Assembly (NCBI GenBank): GCA_910584265.1
Contig: CAJTZE010000027.1
Location: 1-47,262, forward strand
Length of the DNA: 47,262 bases
Reading direction: 5' to 3'
Origin: an uncultured Dorea sp.
GTDB lineage: Bacteria; Bacillota; Clostridia; Lachnospirales; Lachnospiraceae
Below are positions 18,046-26,507 of the stretch, piece by piece. The position numbers were made by a program, and so were the translations under genes. Under the pieces are notes generated by a model. It saw only the letters and a list, made by a program, of their open reading frames with translations, had not been told where the DNA came from and made no database searches. How positions within the stretch are numbered: position 1 is the first letter of the stretch; every line of letters begins with the position of its first letter.

Positions 18046-19023
18046 ATGAAGATAAGACCAAGAAGGCTGCGTTATGGAGAGACGCTTCGGAAGATGGTGC
18101 GGGAGACCCGGATGGATGCGTCTTCCCTGATTTATCCGATTTTTGTAAAGGAAGGAAAGGGCATTTGTGAGGAAATACCTACGATGCCGGGACAGTACCG
18201 CTATAGCGTGGATACCATGGGAAAGAAGCTGGAGAAACTCCTAAATGCAGGGATTTTTAGTGTTATGTTTTTCGGGATCCCGGATTATAAGGACGAAGCA
18301 GGAAGCGGGGCATATGCAGAGGACGGCATCATTCAGAAGGCGCTTATGCAGGCAAAAAGGGATTTCCCGGAATTATATCTGATTACCGATGTATGCATGT
18401 GTGAGTATACCTCCCACGGACACTGCGGGGTGCTCTGCGGGCAGGATGTGAACAATGATGAGACGTTAAAGCTTTTAGCGAAGACCGCGCTTTCCCATGT
18501 GCAGGCAGGAGCAGATATGACAGCGCCCTCAGATATGATGGACGGAAGGGTGGCTGCAATCCGTGATCTTCTGGATAAAAATGGTTATATCAATACGCCG
18601 ATTATGTCCTATGCAGTAAAATATGCTTCGGCGTTTTACGGGCCGTTTCGTGATGCCGCAGGCTCTGCGCCGTCTTTCGGCGACAGAAAGAGCTATCAGA
18701 TGGATTATCACAACAGCAGGGAGGGTATCAAAGAGGCCTTATTAGATATCGAGGAAGGAGCAGATATTATCATGGTAAAGCCAGCCATGGCATATCTGGA
18801 TATGGTAACAAAAATCAAAGAAACGGTAAATGTTCCGGTGGCGGCCTACAGCGTCAGTGGAGAATATGCTATGATAAAGGCAGGAGCGAGGCTTGGTTAT
18901 ATTGATGAGGAGAAGATTATCTGCGAGACGGCCGCTTCTGCATTCCGCGCAGGCTGTGATATTTATCTGACCTATTATGCGGAGGAAATTGCAAGATTCA
19001 TACAAGAAGGAAGGATTGGATAA
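18046..19023 (+). CDS. hemB: Delta-aminolevulinic acid dehydratase (porphobilinogen synthase)
   Basis: A 325-residue enzyme that condenses two 5-aminolevulinate molecules to porphobilinogen. The zinc-site cysteines are kept (DVCMCEYTSHGHCG), so this is the Zn-dependent type. The two active-site lysines lie in SYAVKYASAFYGPFRDA and IIMVKPAMAYLD. The ATG at 18046 has GGAGG eleven bases upstream and gives a family-typical N-terminus (MKIRPRRLRYG). The frame is open upstream to 17998 inside hemA, but that part shows no family similarity. Confidence 0.93.
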   Translation: MKIRPRRLRYGETLRKMVRETRMDASSLIYPIFVKEGKGICEEIPTMPGQYRYSVDTMGKKLEKLLNAGIFSVMFFGIPDYKDEAGSGAYAEDGIIQKALMQAKRDFPELYLITDVCMCEYTSHGHCGVLCGQDVNNDETLKLLAKTALSHVQAGADMTAPSDMMDGRVAAIRDLLDKNGYINTPIMSYAVKYASAFYGPFRDAAGSAPSFGDRKSYQMDYHNSREGIKEALLDIEEGADIIMVKPAMAYLDMVTKIKETVNVPVAAYSVSGEYAMIKAGARLGYIDEEKIICETAASAFRAGCDIYLTYYAEEIARFIQEGRIG

Positions 19024-19038
19024 AGGAGGACGGCTGCC

Positions 19039-20322
19039 ATGACAAAATCAGAAGAATTATTTGCGAGAGGGTGTAAGGTGATTCCCGGAGGGGTAAACAG
19101 TCCGGTCCGGGCATTCGGCTCTATTGGCGGAACGCCGCGGATGATCACATCGGCAGAAGGGACGCATATGACCGACGAGGACGGGAATACTTACATCGAT
19201 TTTATCGGTTCCTGGGGACCGATGCTTTTGGGACATAACCATCCGGCGGTAAAAGAAGCGGTAATAAAGGCCTGCGAAAAGGGGTTAAGCTTTGGTACGG
19301 CTACAAAGCTTGAGGTGGAAATGGCGGAGCTGATCTGTGATTCCATACCGAATGTGGAGATGGTGCGCATGGTAAATTCCGGCACAGAAGCGGTTATGAG
19401 CGCGATCCGCACAGCGAGAGGCTATACAGGAAGAGATAAGATCATCAAATTCATGGGCTGCTACCACGGCCATTCGGATGCGCTGCTAGTGCAGGCAGGC
19501 TCCGGGGTGATGACCGCAGGGATTCCGGACAGCGCTGGAGTGCCGAAGAGCTGCACACAGGATACGCTGTCTGCGGTTTATAATGACCTAGCTTCCGTGG
19601 AGAAGCTGTTTGAGGCATTCCCACAGGAGATTGCGGCAGTGATCGTGGAGCCGGTTGCCGCAAATATGGGCGTCATTCCTCCGAAGAAAGGGTTCTTACA
19701 AGGGCTCCGCGATTTGTGTACGAAGTATGGAGTCATACTAATCTTCGACGAGGTGATTACCGGATTCCGGCTTGGATTTACCGGGGCGCAGGGGTATTTT
19801 GGCGTAGATGCGGACATGGTTACCTATGGAAAGATTATCGGTGCGGGAATGCCGGTGGGCGCTTACGGCGGCAGGCGTGAGATCATGGAGCGGGTAGCGC
19901 CGTCCGGCCCGGTGTATCAGGCGGGAACCTTAAGCGGTAATCCAATAGCTATGGCGGCCGGGCTTACCCAGCTTACCATATTGAAGGAGCAGCCGGAGAT
20001 TTATAAGGAGCTGAATGAGAGGGCAGAGTGGTTTTACGGAGAAATAAAGAAGCTGGCCTCAGAGTCAGAGATACCGGTTACAGTGAACGCCGAGGGCTCG
20101 CTGGGATGTATCTATTTTACCGGTACAGAGGTGACAGACTACGAAACTGCAAAGACCTCAGATACGGCGGCATATGGGAGATATTTCCATTATATGCTGG
20201 AGCATGGGATCCATCTGGCGCCGGCGCAGTTTGAGGCAATGTTCCTTTCCGCAGCCCATACAAAAGAAGATCTGGCGGAGGTGCTGGAGGTTATGAGAGG
20301 ATTTTTTGGTGGAAAAAGATGA
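19039..20322 (+). CDS. hemL: Glutamate-1-semialdehyde 2,1-aminomutase
   Basis: A 427-residue PLP enzyme of the class III aminotransferase fold that turns glutamate-1-semialdehyde into 5-aminolevulinate. The PGGVNSPVRAF opening, the NSGTEAVMSAIR block, IIFDEVITGFR-like cofactor Asp region and the PLP lysine in TYGKIIGAGMPVGAYGG are specific for HemL rather than other class III enzymes. It lies 15 bases after hemB with an AAAGGAGG site, and overlaps the next gene by four bases (ATGA). Confidence 0.93.
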   Translation: MTKSEELFARGCKVIPGGVNSPVRAFGSIGGTPRMITSAEGTHMTDEDGNTYIDFIGSWGPMLLGHNHPAVKEAVIKACEKGLSFGTATKLEVEMAELICDSIPNVEMVRMVNSGTEAVMSAIRTARGYTGRDKIIKFMGCYHGHSDALLVQAGSGVMTAGIPDSAGVPKSCTQDTLSAVYNDLASVEKLFEAFPQEIAAVIVEPVAANMGVIPPKKGFLQGLRDLCTKYGVILIFDEVITGFRLGFTGAQGYFGVDADMVTYGKIIGAGMPVGAYGGRREIMERVAPSGPVYQAGTLSGNPIAMAAGLTQLTILKEQPEIYKELNERAEWFYGEIKKLASESEIPVTVNAEGSLGCIYFTGTEVTDYETAKTSDTAAYGRYFHYMLEHGIHLAPAQFEAMFLSAAHTKEDLAEVLEVMRGFFGGKR

Positions 20323-20777
20323 AACATAGTCATTTTCCCTTGTATGTAGATATAACGGGTAAGCATATTCTGGTTGTGGGGGCAGGAAATATAGCCCTTA
20401 GGAGGATACAGACGCTGTTGAAATTTCAGACAGATATTACCGTTACAGCGTCGGAGATCCATCCGGAGATATCAGCGCTTGCAGACCATATTTCGGTTAT
20501 TCAGAGGGAATATAGGACGGAGGACTTAGCAGGCAGGGACATCGTTCTTGCCTGTACCGATTCCGGTCAGGTGAACAGGCGGATCGCAGCTGAATGCAGG
20601 GAGCGGGGAATTCTGGTAAATACGGCGGATAATAAAGAGCTGTGCGACTTTTACTTTCCCTCAGTGATTGTGAAGGATGAGGTAGTGATTGGAATCAATG
20701 CAGGAGGGAAGAACCACAGGGCAGTGAAGGAGACAAGGGAGTATCTGGAAAAGATGCAGTATATGTCGTTAAACTGA
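20319..20777 (+). CDS. sirC: Precorrin-2 dehydrogenase (SirC/CysG N-domain type)
   Basis: A 152-residue NAD-dependent dehydrogenase converting precorrin-2 to sirohydrochlorin. The Rossmann motif VVGAGNIALRRIQTLL follows FPLYVDITGKHIL, and the conserved NTADNKELCDFYFPSVI segment is present. It corresponds to the N-terminal half of CysG or Met8 without the chelatase and methyltransferase parts, which are supplied by cbiK and cobA-hemD. It is the last gene of the operon. I see no convincing terminator in the following 160 bases. Confidence 0.9.
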   Translation: MKHSHFPLYVDITGKHILVVGAGNIALRRIQTLLKFQTDITVTASEIHPEISALADHISVIQREYRTEDLAGRDIVLACTDSGQVNRRIAAECRERGILVNTADNKELCDFYFPSVIVKDEVVIGINAGGKNHRAVKETREYLEKMQYMSLN

Positions 20778-20868
20778 AGTGTGTGTATTTATGAGAGGAA
20801 TTGCTTTCTACGATTCCTTAAATCAGAAAGAGAAAAGTTAGTACAATTACAAAAGATGTATTTTATGG

Positions 20869-20911
20869 AACACGACATGCAGCTGTCGTGTTTCTTGTGT
20901 TATAGTATAAA
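20869..20911 (+). promoter_or_regulatory. Palindromic operator and promoter of WYL regulator operon
   Basis: Perfect 9-bp arms AACACGACA (20869-20877) and TGTCGTGTT (20884-20892) surround a 6-base centre. A -10-like TATAGTATAAA (20901-20911) follows with no good -35, so the dyad lies where a -35 would be. It is a likely autoregulatory site for the gene that begins at 20942. Confidence 0.6.
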
Positions 20912-20941
20912 TAATTCTTTCGGATCAGGAAAGGAGCGGAA

Positions 20942-21862
20942 ATGAAGATTGACAGATTGATTGGGATTTTATCGATCCTGCTGCAGCGGGATACGGTTAC
21001 AGCGCCGGAGCTTTCGGAGCAGTTTGAGGTTTCCAGACGGACTATCAGCCGGGATATTGAGGATCTGTGCAGGGCAGGGATTCCCCTTGTAACAAAGCAG
21101 GGAGCAGGCGGCGGTATTTCCATTATGGAGAATTATAAAATGGAGCGGACTCTTCTGACCACCGGGGAAATGCAGGATATTCTGGCTGGATTAAGAAGCC
21201 TTGACAGCATTAACGGAACAAATCGTTATGGACAGCTGATGGAAAAGCTGCAGGCGGGGGCTTCGGATTTTATGACCGGGAATCAATCAGTATTAATTGA
21301 CCTGTCCTCTTGGTACAAGGATTCCCTTGCACCGAAAATCGAGCAGATACGTAGTGCGATTGACAATGGAATCCGGCTGGAGTTTCTATATTATTCTCCG
21401 AAGGGGACCGGGGAGAGAAGCATTGAGCCTTACTATTTGATTTTCCGCTGGTCAAGCTGGTATGTGTGGGGATGGTGTGAAAGCAGGAAGGATTACCGGC
21501 TGTTTAAGCTGAACCGTATGGATAATTTGAAGCTGTCGGAGCAGACCTTTGAGAAGAAGGCAGTTCCATTTCCGGATTTGAGGACAGAGCAGATATTCCC
21601 CGGCGGGATACAGGTGAAGGCGTTGTTTGAGCCGGAGTGTAAATGGCGTCTGGTGGAGGAGTTCGGCACGGGATGCTTTGAGGAACAGCCGGACGGCAGG
21701 CTGCTGTTTCAGGCGGATTATACCAATAGGGAAAATCTAATGACCTGGCTGATGACATTTCAGGATAAGGTTCTTTTGCTGGAGCCGGAGGAACTAAAGG
21801 AAGAGCTGCTGGAGATATTGGAGAGGATGCTTGTGCAAAACCGGGCGGTTCCCGGATCATGA
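20942..21862 (+). CDS. YafY-type WYL domain transcriptional regulator
   Basis: A 306-residue regulator with an N-terminal DeoR-like winged helix (residues 1-55, TAPELSEQFEVSRRTISRDIEDL) and a WYL domain (about 140-215) with the YYSPKGTGERSIEPYYLIFRWSSWYVWGWC core. WYL proteins sense ligands or nucleic acids; the ligand here is unknown. It heads a compact group with YjbR-like and GyrI-like proteins, a trio seen in related genomes (from general knowledge, not searched). A GGAGCGGA ribosome site precedes the ATG. A dyad operator lies 50 bases upstream. Confidence 0.88.
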   Translation: MKIDRLIGILSILLQRDTVTAPELSEQFEVSRRTISRDIEDLCRAGIPLVTKQGAGGGISIMENYKMERTLLTTGEMQDILAGLRSLDSINGTNRYGQLMEKLQAGASDFMTGNQSVLIDLSSWYKDSLAPKIEQIRSAIDNGIRLEFLYYSPKGTGERSIEPYYLIFRWSSWYVWGWCESRKDYRLFKLNRMDNLKLSEQTFEKKAVPFPDLRTEQIFPGGIQVKALFEPECKWRLVEEFGTGCFEEQPDGRLLFQADYTNRENLMTWLMTFQDKVLLLEPEELKEELLEILERMLVQNRAVPGS

Positions 21863-21944
21863 GAGATGAGTTTACGAAGAAAGACAGATTCCATGATGAA
21901 AGAAAATAATCAATAAAATTGTGAGACGGGAAGGGGAAAAGAGA

Positions 21945-22310
21945 ATGCGGTATACATGGATGGATGAGTATTTAATGGGTAAAAAGGGAGTAACCAAGGA
22001 TCTGCAGGAAAGCTGGAATTGGATCCGGTATCACATTGGAGGGAAGATGTTTGCGGCGCTGTGTCTGGATGAAAATGACAAGCCCTATTATATCAACCTG
22101 AAATTAGAGCCTATGGAGGGGGCTTTTTTAAGAGAGCAGTATGAGGACATTATTCCCGGCTATTATTCCAATAAGACCCACTGGAATTCAATCAAGCCGG
22201 ACGGGGCAGTGCCGGATGAGCTTTTGAAGGATCTTTTGGATAAATCCTATCAGCTTGTGTTAGGCGGGCTTACAAAGAAGAAACAGAAAGAGATTCTGGA
22301 GGCAGAATAG
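21945..22310 (+). CDS. MmcQ/YjbR-like protein
   Basis: A 121-residue protein that fits the MmcQ/YjbR family, small alpha/beta proteins with a CyaY-like DNA-binding fold and no firmly known role. Visible features are WNWIRYHIGGKMFAALCLDE, the YYINLKLEP strand and PGYYSNKTHWNSI, which matches the family's K-x-W-x-x-I signature. The ATG at 21945 follows GGGAAGGGGAAAAGAG; the upstream in-frame GTG at 21921 is less likely. It lies between the WYL regulator and the GyrI-like gene. Confidence 0.8.
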   Translation: MRYTWMDEYLMGKKGVTKDLQESWNWIRYHIGGKMFAALCLDENDKPYYINLKLEPMEGAFLREQYEDIIPGYYSNKTHWNSIKPDGAVPDELLKDLLDKSYQLVLGGLTKKKQKEILEAE

Positions 22311-22322
22311 CAGAAAGAGGAG

Positions 22323-22967
22323 ATGGTGCAGAAAATGGTATTTGATTATAAGAAGGAATACAAGGAATTTTATATTCCGCCAAAGAAGCCGGGGTTGATC
22401 GAGATACCGGAAATAAACTATATTGCGGTCCGCGGAAAGGGCAATCCCAACGAGCCGGAGGGAGAGTATAAGACGGCAATACAGTTATTATATGGTATTG
22501 CATATACCATTAAGATGAGCAATAAAAGCGGTAAAGAGATAGAAGGATATTTCCCTTATGTGGTTCCGCCGTTAGAAGGCTTGTGGTGGCAGCAGGGGAT
22601 AGAAGGTATCGACTATGCCCATAAGGAAAGGTTTGAATGGATTTCTATGATACGGCTGCCGGAATTTGTTACAAAGGAAGTGTTTGACTGGGCGGTTATA
22701 GAGGCATCGGAGAAAAAGAAAAGTGATTTTTCTAAGGCGGAATTTTATGCTTATCGTGAAGGGCTCTGTGTACAGTGTATGCACATCGGAAGCTATGACG
22801 CAGAACCAGAGACTGTAGCACAGATGAATGCCTATATGAAGGAGCAGGGATATGAACAGGATTTTTCTGAAACGCGTTTCCACCATGAAATCTATCTCAG
22901 CGATCCAAGGCGGACGAAGGAAGAGAGACTGCGCACGGTAATCCGCCATCCCGTTAAACCTGTCTAG
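22323..22967 (+). CDS. GyrI-like small-molecule-binding domain protein
   Basis: A 214-residue protein of the GyrI-like (SOUL/AraC effector-binding) fold, standing alone without a DNA-binding domain. The IPEINYIAVRGKGNPNEPEGEY opening, YFPYVVPPLEGLWW and the C-terminal HEIYLSDPRRTKEERLRTVIRHPV segment match stand-alone members. Such proteins bind or hydrolyse small lipophilic compounds. Its position after a WYL regulator suggests a stress or xenobiotic role (inference). The ATG at 22335 is an alternative start; neither start has ideal spacing. Confidence 0.8.
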   Translation: MVQKMVFDYKKEYKEFYIPPKKPGLIEIPEINYIAVRGKGNPNEPEGEYKTAIQLLYGIAYTIKMSNKSGKEIEGYFPYVVPPLEGLWWQQGIEGIDYAHKERFEWISMIRLPEFVTKEVFDWAVIEASEKKKSDFSKAEFYAYREGLCVQCMHIGSYDAEPETVAQMNAYMKEQGYEQDFSETRFHHEIYLSDPRRTKEERLRTVIRHPVKPV

Positions 22968-23023
22968 CCGGGAAGCTATGGAAGGGTATTGCAGAATGTG
23001 TCTGCGCGGCACGGCATTATAAA

Positions 23024-23341
23024 TTACATGATAAATGCCGCTGCAGATTCGCAGATAAATACCACTGCACAGCACAGTATAGCGATGCCGATCATATTCA
23101 CGCCCTTCCATGCCGCCGCGATTCCTATTAGCAATGCAAGAATTCCTGCAAGAGGAATCTGCGGTGCAGTAATAATTGCAGGAAATGTCATCACTGCAAG
23201 CGTTACATAGGGTACATAGTAGAGAAATGAGCGGATAAATGGATTTTTAATCTTTCCGCGGATCAGCGTCAGCGGCAGTATGCGGATCAGACAGGAAACA
23301 GCCGCGGCAGTCAGTATGTACAGATAAATATTATGCGTCAT
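23024..23341 (-). CDS. azlD: AzlD family branched-chain amino acid transport protein
   Basis: A 105-residue hydrophobic protein with four membrane segments, of the AzlD family. AzlD works with AzlC as a two-part exporter of branched-chain amino acids (or analogues). The RILPLTLIRGKIKNPFIRSFLYYVPYVTLAVMT-type region is characteristic. Its start overlaps the azlC end by 11 bases, so the two are translationally coupled. Confidence 0.88.
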   Translation of the reverse strand: MTHNIYLYILTAAAVSCLIRILPLTLIRGKIKNPFIRSFLYYVPYVTLAVMTFPAIITAPQIPLAGILALLIGIAAAWKGVNMIGIAILCCAVVFICESAAAFIM

Positions 23342-24083
23342 ATTCCGGCTCCTCCTTTGTATGATGTTTAAGGGGTTCTTCTTCCTCCTTCACCGGGAAG
23401 AAAAAGGCGGCAAGTCCGGCAATGAGTACGGTCAGGAGGCTGATTTTCAAACTGTCGGAAAGGCTGTCAAACAGGGAAAGCCTGGATACAAGAAAGCTTG
23501 CCAGGAAACTTGCAATTACCACGCCTCCCACAATCTTATCGGCCTTGGATACAGGAATAATAATGGCAATAAACATGCCGTACAGTGCAACGCTCAGCGC
23601 GCTGACTACAGAGACCGGCAGGATATTGCCGGCCACAATCCCGCATGCAGTGCCGAGAGACCAGCTTGGAAGGGCGATCGCCATAGCACCGTAATTATAA
23701 TAAGGATTTAAGGCGCCGGCTCTTCCGATACTGATTCCGAAGATTTCGTCTGTAATGCCAAAGCCCGCCAGAATACGATGGAAAAGAGAGGTGCCGGGAT
23801 CAAATCTCTGGCTCAGGGCACAGCTCATAAGCAGATACCGGATATTAGTTACCAGAATGACAAAGGCCATCTCCAGATAGGGTGCATTTGCCATAATTAC
23901 GGTAAATTCCGCGTATTCACCTGCGGAGGCATGGTTCAGCATACTGGATATAAATCCCTGAAAGGGGTTCAGCCCGGCTTTTTTGGCAACAATGCCCAGA
24001 GAAAATGCTACTGCAAAGTATCCAAGGGCGATGGGAACGCCGTCGCGCATACCGTTTAAAAAGGCAGTTTTATTTCGATTCAT
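23331..24083 (-). CDS. azlC: AzlC family branched-chain amino acid exporter
   Basis: A 250-residue membrane protein of the AzlC family with about seven helices. The N-terminal GMRDGVPIALGYFAVAFSLGIVAKKAGLNPFQG motif is typical. With AzlD it probably exports branched-chain amino acids across the membrane. It is the middle gene of a three-gene minus-strand operon and overlaps the phosphodiesterase gene by 14 bases. The charged C-terminal tail (about 20 residues) is probably cytoplasmic. Confidence 0.9.
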   Translation of the reverse strand: MNRNKTAFLNGMRDGVPIALGYFAVAFSLGIVAKKAGLNPFQGFISSMLNHASAGEYAEFTVIMANAPYLEMAFVILVTNIRYLLMSCALSQRFDPGTSLFHRILAGFGITDEIFGISIGRAGALNPYYNYGAMAIALPSWSLGTACGIVAGNILPVSVVSALSVALYGMFIAIIIPVSKADKIVGGVVIASFLASFLVSRLSLFDSLSDSLKISLLTVLIAGLAAFFFPVKEEEEPLKHHTKEEPEYDA

Positions 24084-24639
24084 GTTCGGTCACTCCATAT
24101 AATCTTTTGTTCAGGTAGGGCTTTCCGTTCAAATCTTTCCAGGTAAACAGGCCATCCTCTAAAATCATATAACTGTGGGCGCTGCCGTTTTTCGGAATAG
24201 AGACAGAGCCGGGATTCAGGTAGTATTTACCGTCAAATTCCTCTGCGGCCGGAATGTGGGTATGCCCGTGAAGCAGAATGTCCCCTTCCTTCAGCATAGG
24301 AGGATTGCCGGTATTGTGCCGGTGGCCATGGGTGGCAAATATCATATGTCCCTGATCGTACAGGATACAGTAATCTGCCATAATCGGAAATTCCAGCACC
24401 ATCTGGTCTACCTCTGTGTCGCAGTTGCCGCACACGCACAGGATTTCTTCTTTTATATGATTCAATAAGGTAATGACTTCTTTTGGAGAGTAGCCTTTGG
24501 GAAGGCTGTTTCTCGGGCCATGGTAGAGAATATCTCCAAGCAGCAGGAGCTTGTCCGGCTGTTCTGCTTTATACTGTGCAAGGAGCAGGCGGAGACAATG
24601 GGCGCTTCCGTGTATATCTGACGCGATCATTAATTTCAT
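24070..24639 (-). CDS. yfcE: YfcE/MJ0936-type metallophosphodiesterase
   Basis: A 189-residue calcineurin-like phosphodiesterase. All metal-site blocks are present in order: ASDIHGS (10), LLLGDILYHGPRN, VCGNCD, ATHGHRH and LLHGHTHIP. YfcE-type enzymes hydrolyse phosphodiester bonds of unknown physiological substrates. It is the first gene of the operon leading into azlC and azlD; the link with amino-acid export is probably only shared transcription. AAAGGATC precedes the ATG. Confidence 0.9.
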   Translation of the reverse strand: MKLMIASDIHGSAHCLRLLLAQYKAEQPDKLLLLGDILYHGPRNSLPKGYSPKEVITLLNHIKEEILCVCGNCDTEVDQMVLEFPIMADYCILYDQGHMIFATHGHRHNTGNPPMLKEGDILLHGHTHIPAAEEFDGKYYLNPGSVSIPKNGSAHSYMILEDGLFTWKDLNGKPYLNKRLYGVTEHESK

Positions 24640-24942
24640 GGTAAAGATCCTTTCTGTAAATAATCAGTATAGAATAAACGCTTATGGTTGTCTGAACAGC
24701 CAAATAGCCGTCCTCAACTAGTATAGCCTTTCTCGGATGGAGATTCAAGTGTTTGAAATGCCGTATTCCGGAAAAAGGATTCAGATTTGGGCGGGGGATG
24801 CGGATTATAGAAATTAATCTCAGAAATTTATCCCACAAAATGGCATTTACGCTTATTTTCAGGTTCGGAAACTTGTTTTCTAAATGCCGGCACTATATAA
24901 TATAGCTGTAATTACTTATATGAATTCCCGGGAGTAAAAAAT
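24640..24942. promoter_or_regulatory. Divergent intergenic region with SorC-gene promoter
   Basis: This 303-base gap holds no gene. Near its right end is a good promoter, TTGTTT (24873-24878), 17 bases, TATAAT (24896-24901), for the SorC regulator. Inverted GGCATTTA (24842-24849) and TAAATGCC (24881-24888) flank and overlap that promoter, a possible self-operator. Confidence 0.5.
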
Positions 24943-25902
24943 ATGAGGAAAATAGTAAATGACCACAGGTTGATATATAAGTGCTGCAGCTTATATTATG
25001 AGGACAATTTGGGGCAGAATCAGATTGCAGATTATTTGGGGATTTCAAAATCATCGGTTTCGAGAATGCTGCAGATGGGCAGGGAGCTTGGAATTGTGGA
25101 GATCAAGGTTCATCATGTGAATCAATACATGTATGATGACCTGGAGCGGGAGCTGATGGAGAGATTTCATCTGAGGGATGTAATTGTTGCTGAGAGCAGT
25201 CCGCTGGATTCCAAGGAGGACCGGATCACCAAGCTGAATGAGCGGGCGGCGGATTATCTCGACAGGCTTTTGAAGGATGGGGACTATGTAGGCGTGTCTG
25301 TGGGAAGCACCTTGCGCAATATTGCGCATACCAGTCTGGAGTGCAAAAAGCGGAGCTGTACCTTCATTCCAATCGTTGGCGGCCTGGGGACAGAGGAAGT
25401 GCAGTCTTCACAGGTGGCGGAAGCATTTGCAAGGAAATTCGGAGGGAAGCATATTCCGTTTTTCTCACCGGCAGTATTTTCTAACGAAAGGCTGATGCAG
25501 GAATTCCTGAAGGAAGAATCGGTTAATTATATATTTGGCTATTTTAAGAAACTCAATACGGTCATATCAGGCATTTCCCGGATGAGCAGCGGAAATTTAA
25601 GCCGCCTTACCATAGAGCGTCTGGGATTTGTGACAGAAGAAATGACGGCGCGGTATGCGGCGCAGGGGGCGGCGGCCAATCTGGTACTCCGTTTCATCGA
25701 CGGGGATGGAAATACAGAAGCCTTCGGCGAATTTAACAGACGGGTGGCGGCAATCTCCATGGAGCAGTACCGGCAGACGGCAAACCGGATTTTGATCACC
25801 GGAGGAGAGGGCAAAAAGGAAATCTTAAAAGCTTGTATCAAAGGAGGCTATGTCAATATATTGATTATCGACGTGGATTGTGCCAGGGAACTGTTGTCCT
25901 AA
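24943..25902 (+). CDS. SorC family sugar-binding transcriptional regulator
   Basis: A 319-residue SorC/DeoR-type regulator. A helix-turn-helix at about residues 20-45 (LGQNQIADYLGISKSSVSRML) is followed by the phosphosugar-binding domain with DGDYVGVSVGSTLRNIA and IPIVGGLGTEE. Family members respond to phosphorylated sugars or polyols and control nearby uptake genes. The gene is 24 bases upstream of an EIIA gene of the glucitol type, so that product may be its target. The C-terminus (NRILITGGEGKKEILKACIKGGYVNILIID) is complete. Confidence 0.88.
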   Translation: MRKIVNDHRLIYKCCSLYYEDNLGQNQIADYLGISKSSVSRMLQMGRELGIVEIKVHHVNQYMYDDLERELMERFHLRDVIVAESSPLDSKEDRITKLNERAADYLDRLLKDGDYVGVSVGSTLRNIAHTSLECKKRSCTFIPIVGGLGTEEVQSSQVAEAFARKFGGKHIPFFSPAVFSNERLMQEFLKEESVNYIFGYFKKLNTVISGISRMSSGNLSRLTIERLGFVTEEMTARYAAQGAAANLVLRFIDGDGNTEAFGEFNRRVAAISMEQYRQTANRILITGGEGKKEILKACIKGGYVNILIIDVDCARELLS

Positions 25903-25926
25903 AGACGAACAGGGAGGGATATTTTT

Positions 25927-26289
25927 ATGAAGTGGAAAATCAGAATATCAGAAGTTGGCAGTGAGGTGAAAGAACTGATCGAAGCGTCAAAGCAGTTTGA
26001 TCTGGTGATCGAGGGAAAGAGGAAGGATATGAGGGAGTTTACCGTACATTTTGACGGAGGGCTTCCAGTAGAACCGTTGAAGGAAGGCGATGAGTTTACG
26101 ATTGGCGGCGCAAGCCTTTTCGTGACAGCGATAGGCGATAAGGTTAATGAGCATTTGAAGAGACACGGGGCATGTACCATTGACCTGTCCGGCGGACTTG
26201 TGCCGAGCGGGCCGTGTGTGGTGATGCTGGACGGAGTTTTTGATAACTTTGATTTTCTCCGGGACAGGGCAGTGGTCACTGTGAAATAA
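25927..26289 (+). CDS. PTS glucitol/sorbitol-type EIIA component
   Basis: A 120-residue protein resembling GutB/SrlB-type EIIA. The FTVHFDGG segment places His41 where the phosphorylated His of this family lies. FVTAIGDKVNEHLKRHGACTIDLSGG matches the conserved C-terminal half. It would take phosphate from HPr for a glucitol-type permease, yet no EIIB or EIIC gene of that type is nearby. It may serve a permease elsewhere or act as a regulatory phosphoprotein. GGAGG precedes the ATG. A stem-loop 40 bases after the stop probably ends the transcript. Confidence 0.75.
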   Translation: MKWKIRISEVGSEVKELIEASKQFDLVIEGKRKDMREFTVHFDGGLPVEPLKEGDEFTIGGASLFVTAIGDKVNEHLKRHGACTIDLSGGLVPSGPCVVMLDGVFDNFDFLRDRAVVTVK

Positions 26290-26327
26290 TTTTGAGGAAA
26301 TTACCGTAACTCGAATATAGTATCCGG

Positions 26328-26376
26328 AATCCATGTGCCGCCAGCCGGTTTGTCTGACTGCGGCATGTGGATTTTA
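26328..26376 (+). terminator. Stem-loop terminator after EIIA gene
   Basis: A 14-bp stem (26328-26341 with 26360-26373) containing two G-U pairs is followed by a short TTTTA run. It separates the SorC-EIIA pair from the HAD gene. Confidence 0.5.
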
Positions 26377-26432
26377 GCTGTGCGGATAGAAACAGCAGCG
26401 GTACGGCAGTTATGGATGCTTTTATGAAGTGC

Positions 26433-26461
26433 TTGCAATGAACAGCCGGATGGATTAAACT
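26433..26461 (+). promoter_or_regulatory. Putative promoter of HAD phosphatase gene
   Basis: TTGCAA (26433-26438) and TAAACT (26456-26461) are 17 bases apart, about 45 bases before the HAD start codon and just after the EIIA terminator. Confidence 0.4.
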
Positions 26462-26507
26462 AGTGAGAGAAATTGGAAGATGAATCTTAGAATGAGGAGA
26501 ATGCACA

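Noticed and set aside
23361..23711. Plus-strand reading frame opposite azlC
   Set aside because: The minus strand encodes a clear AzlC; the plus-strand translation has no family features.
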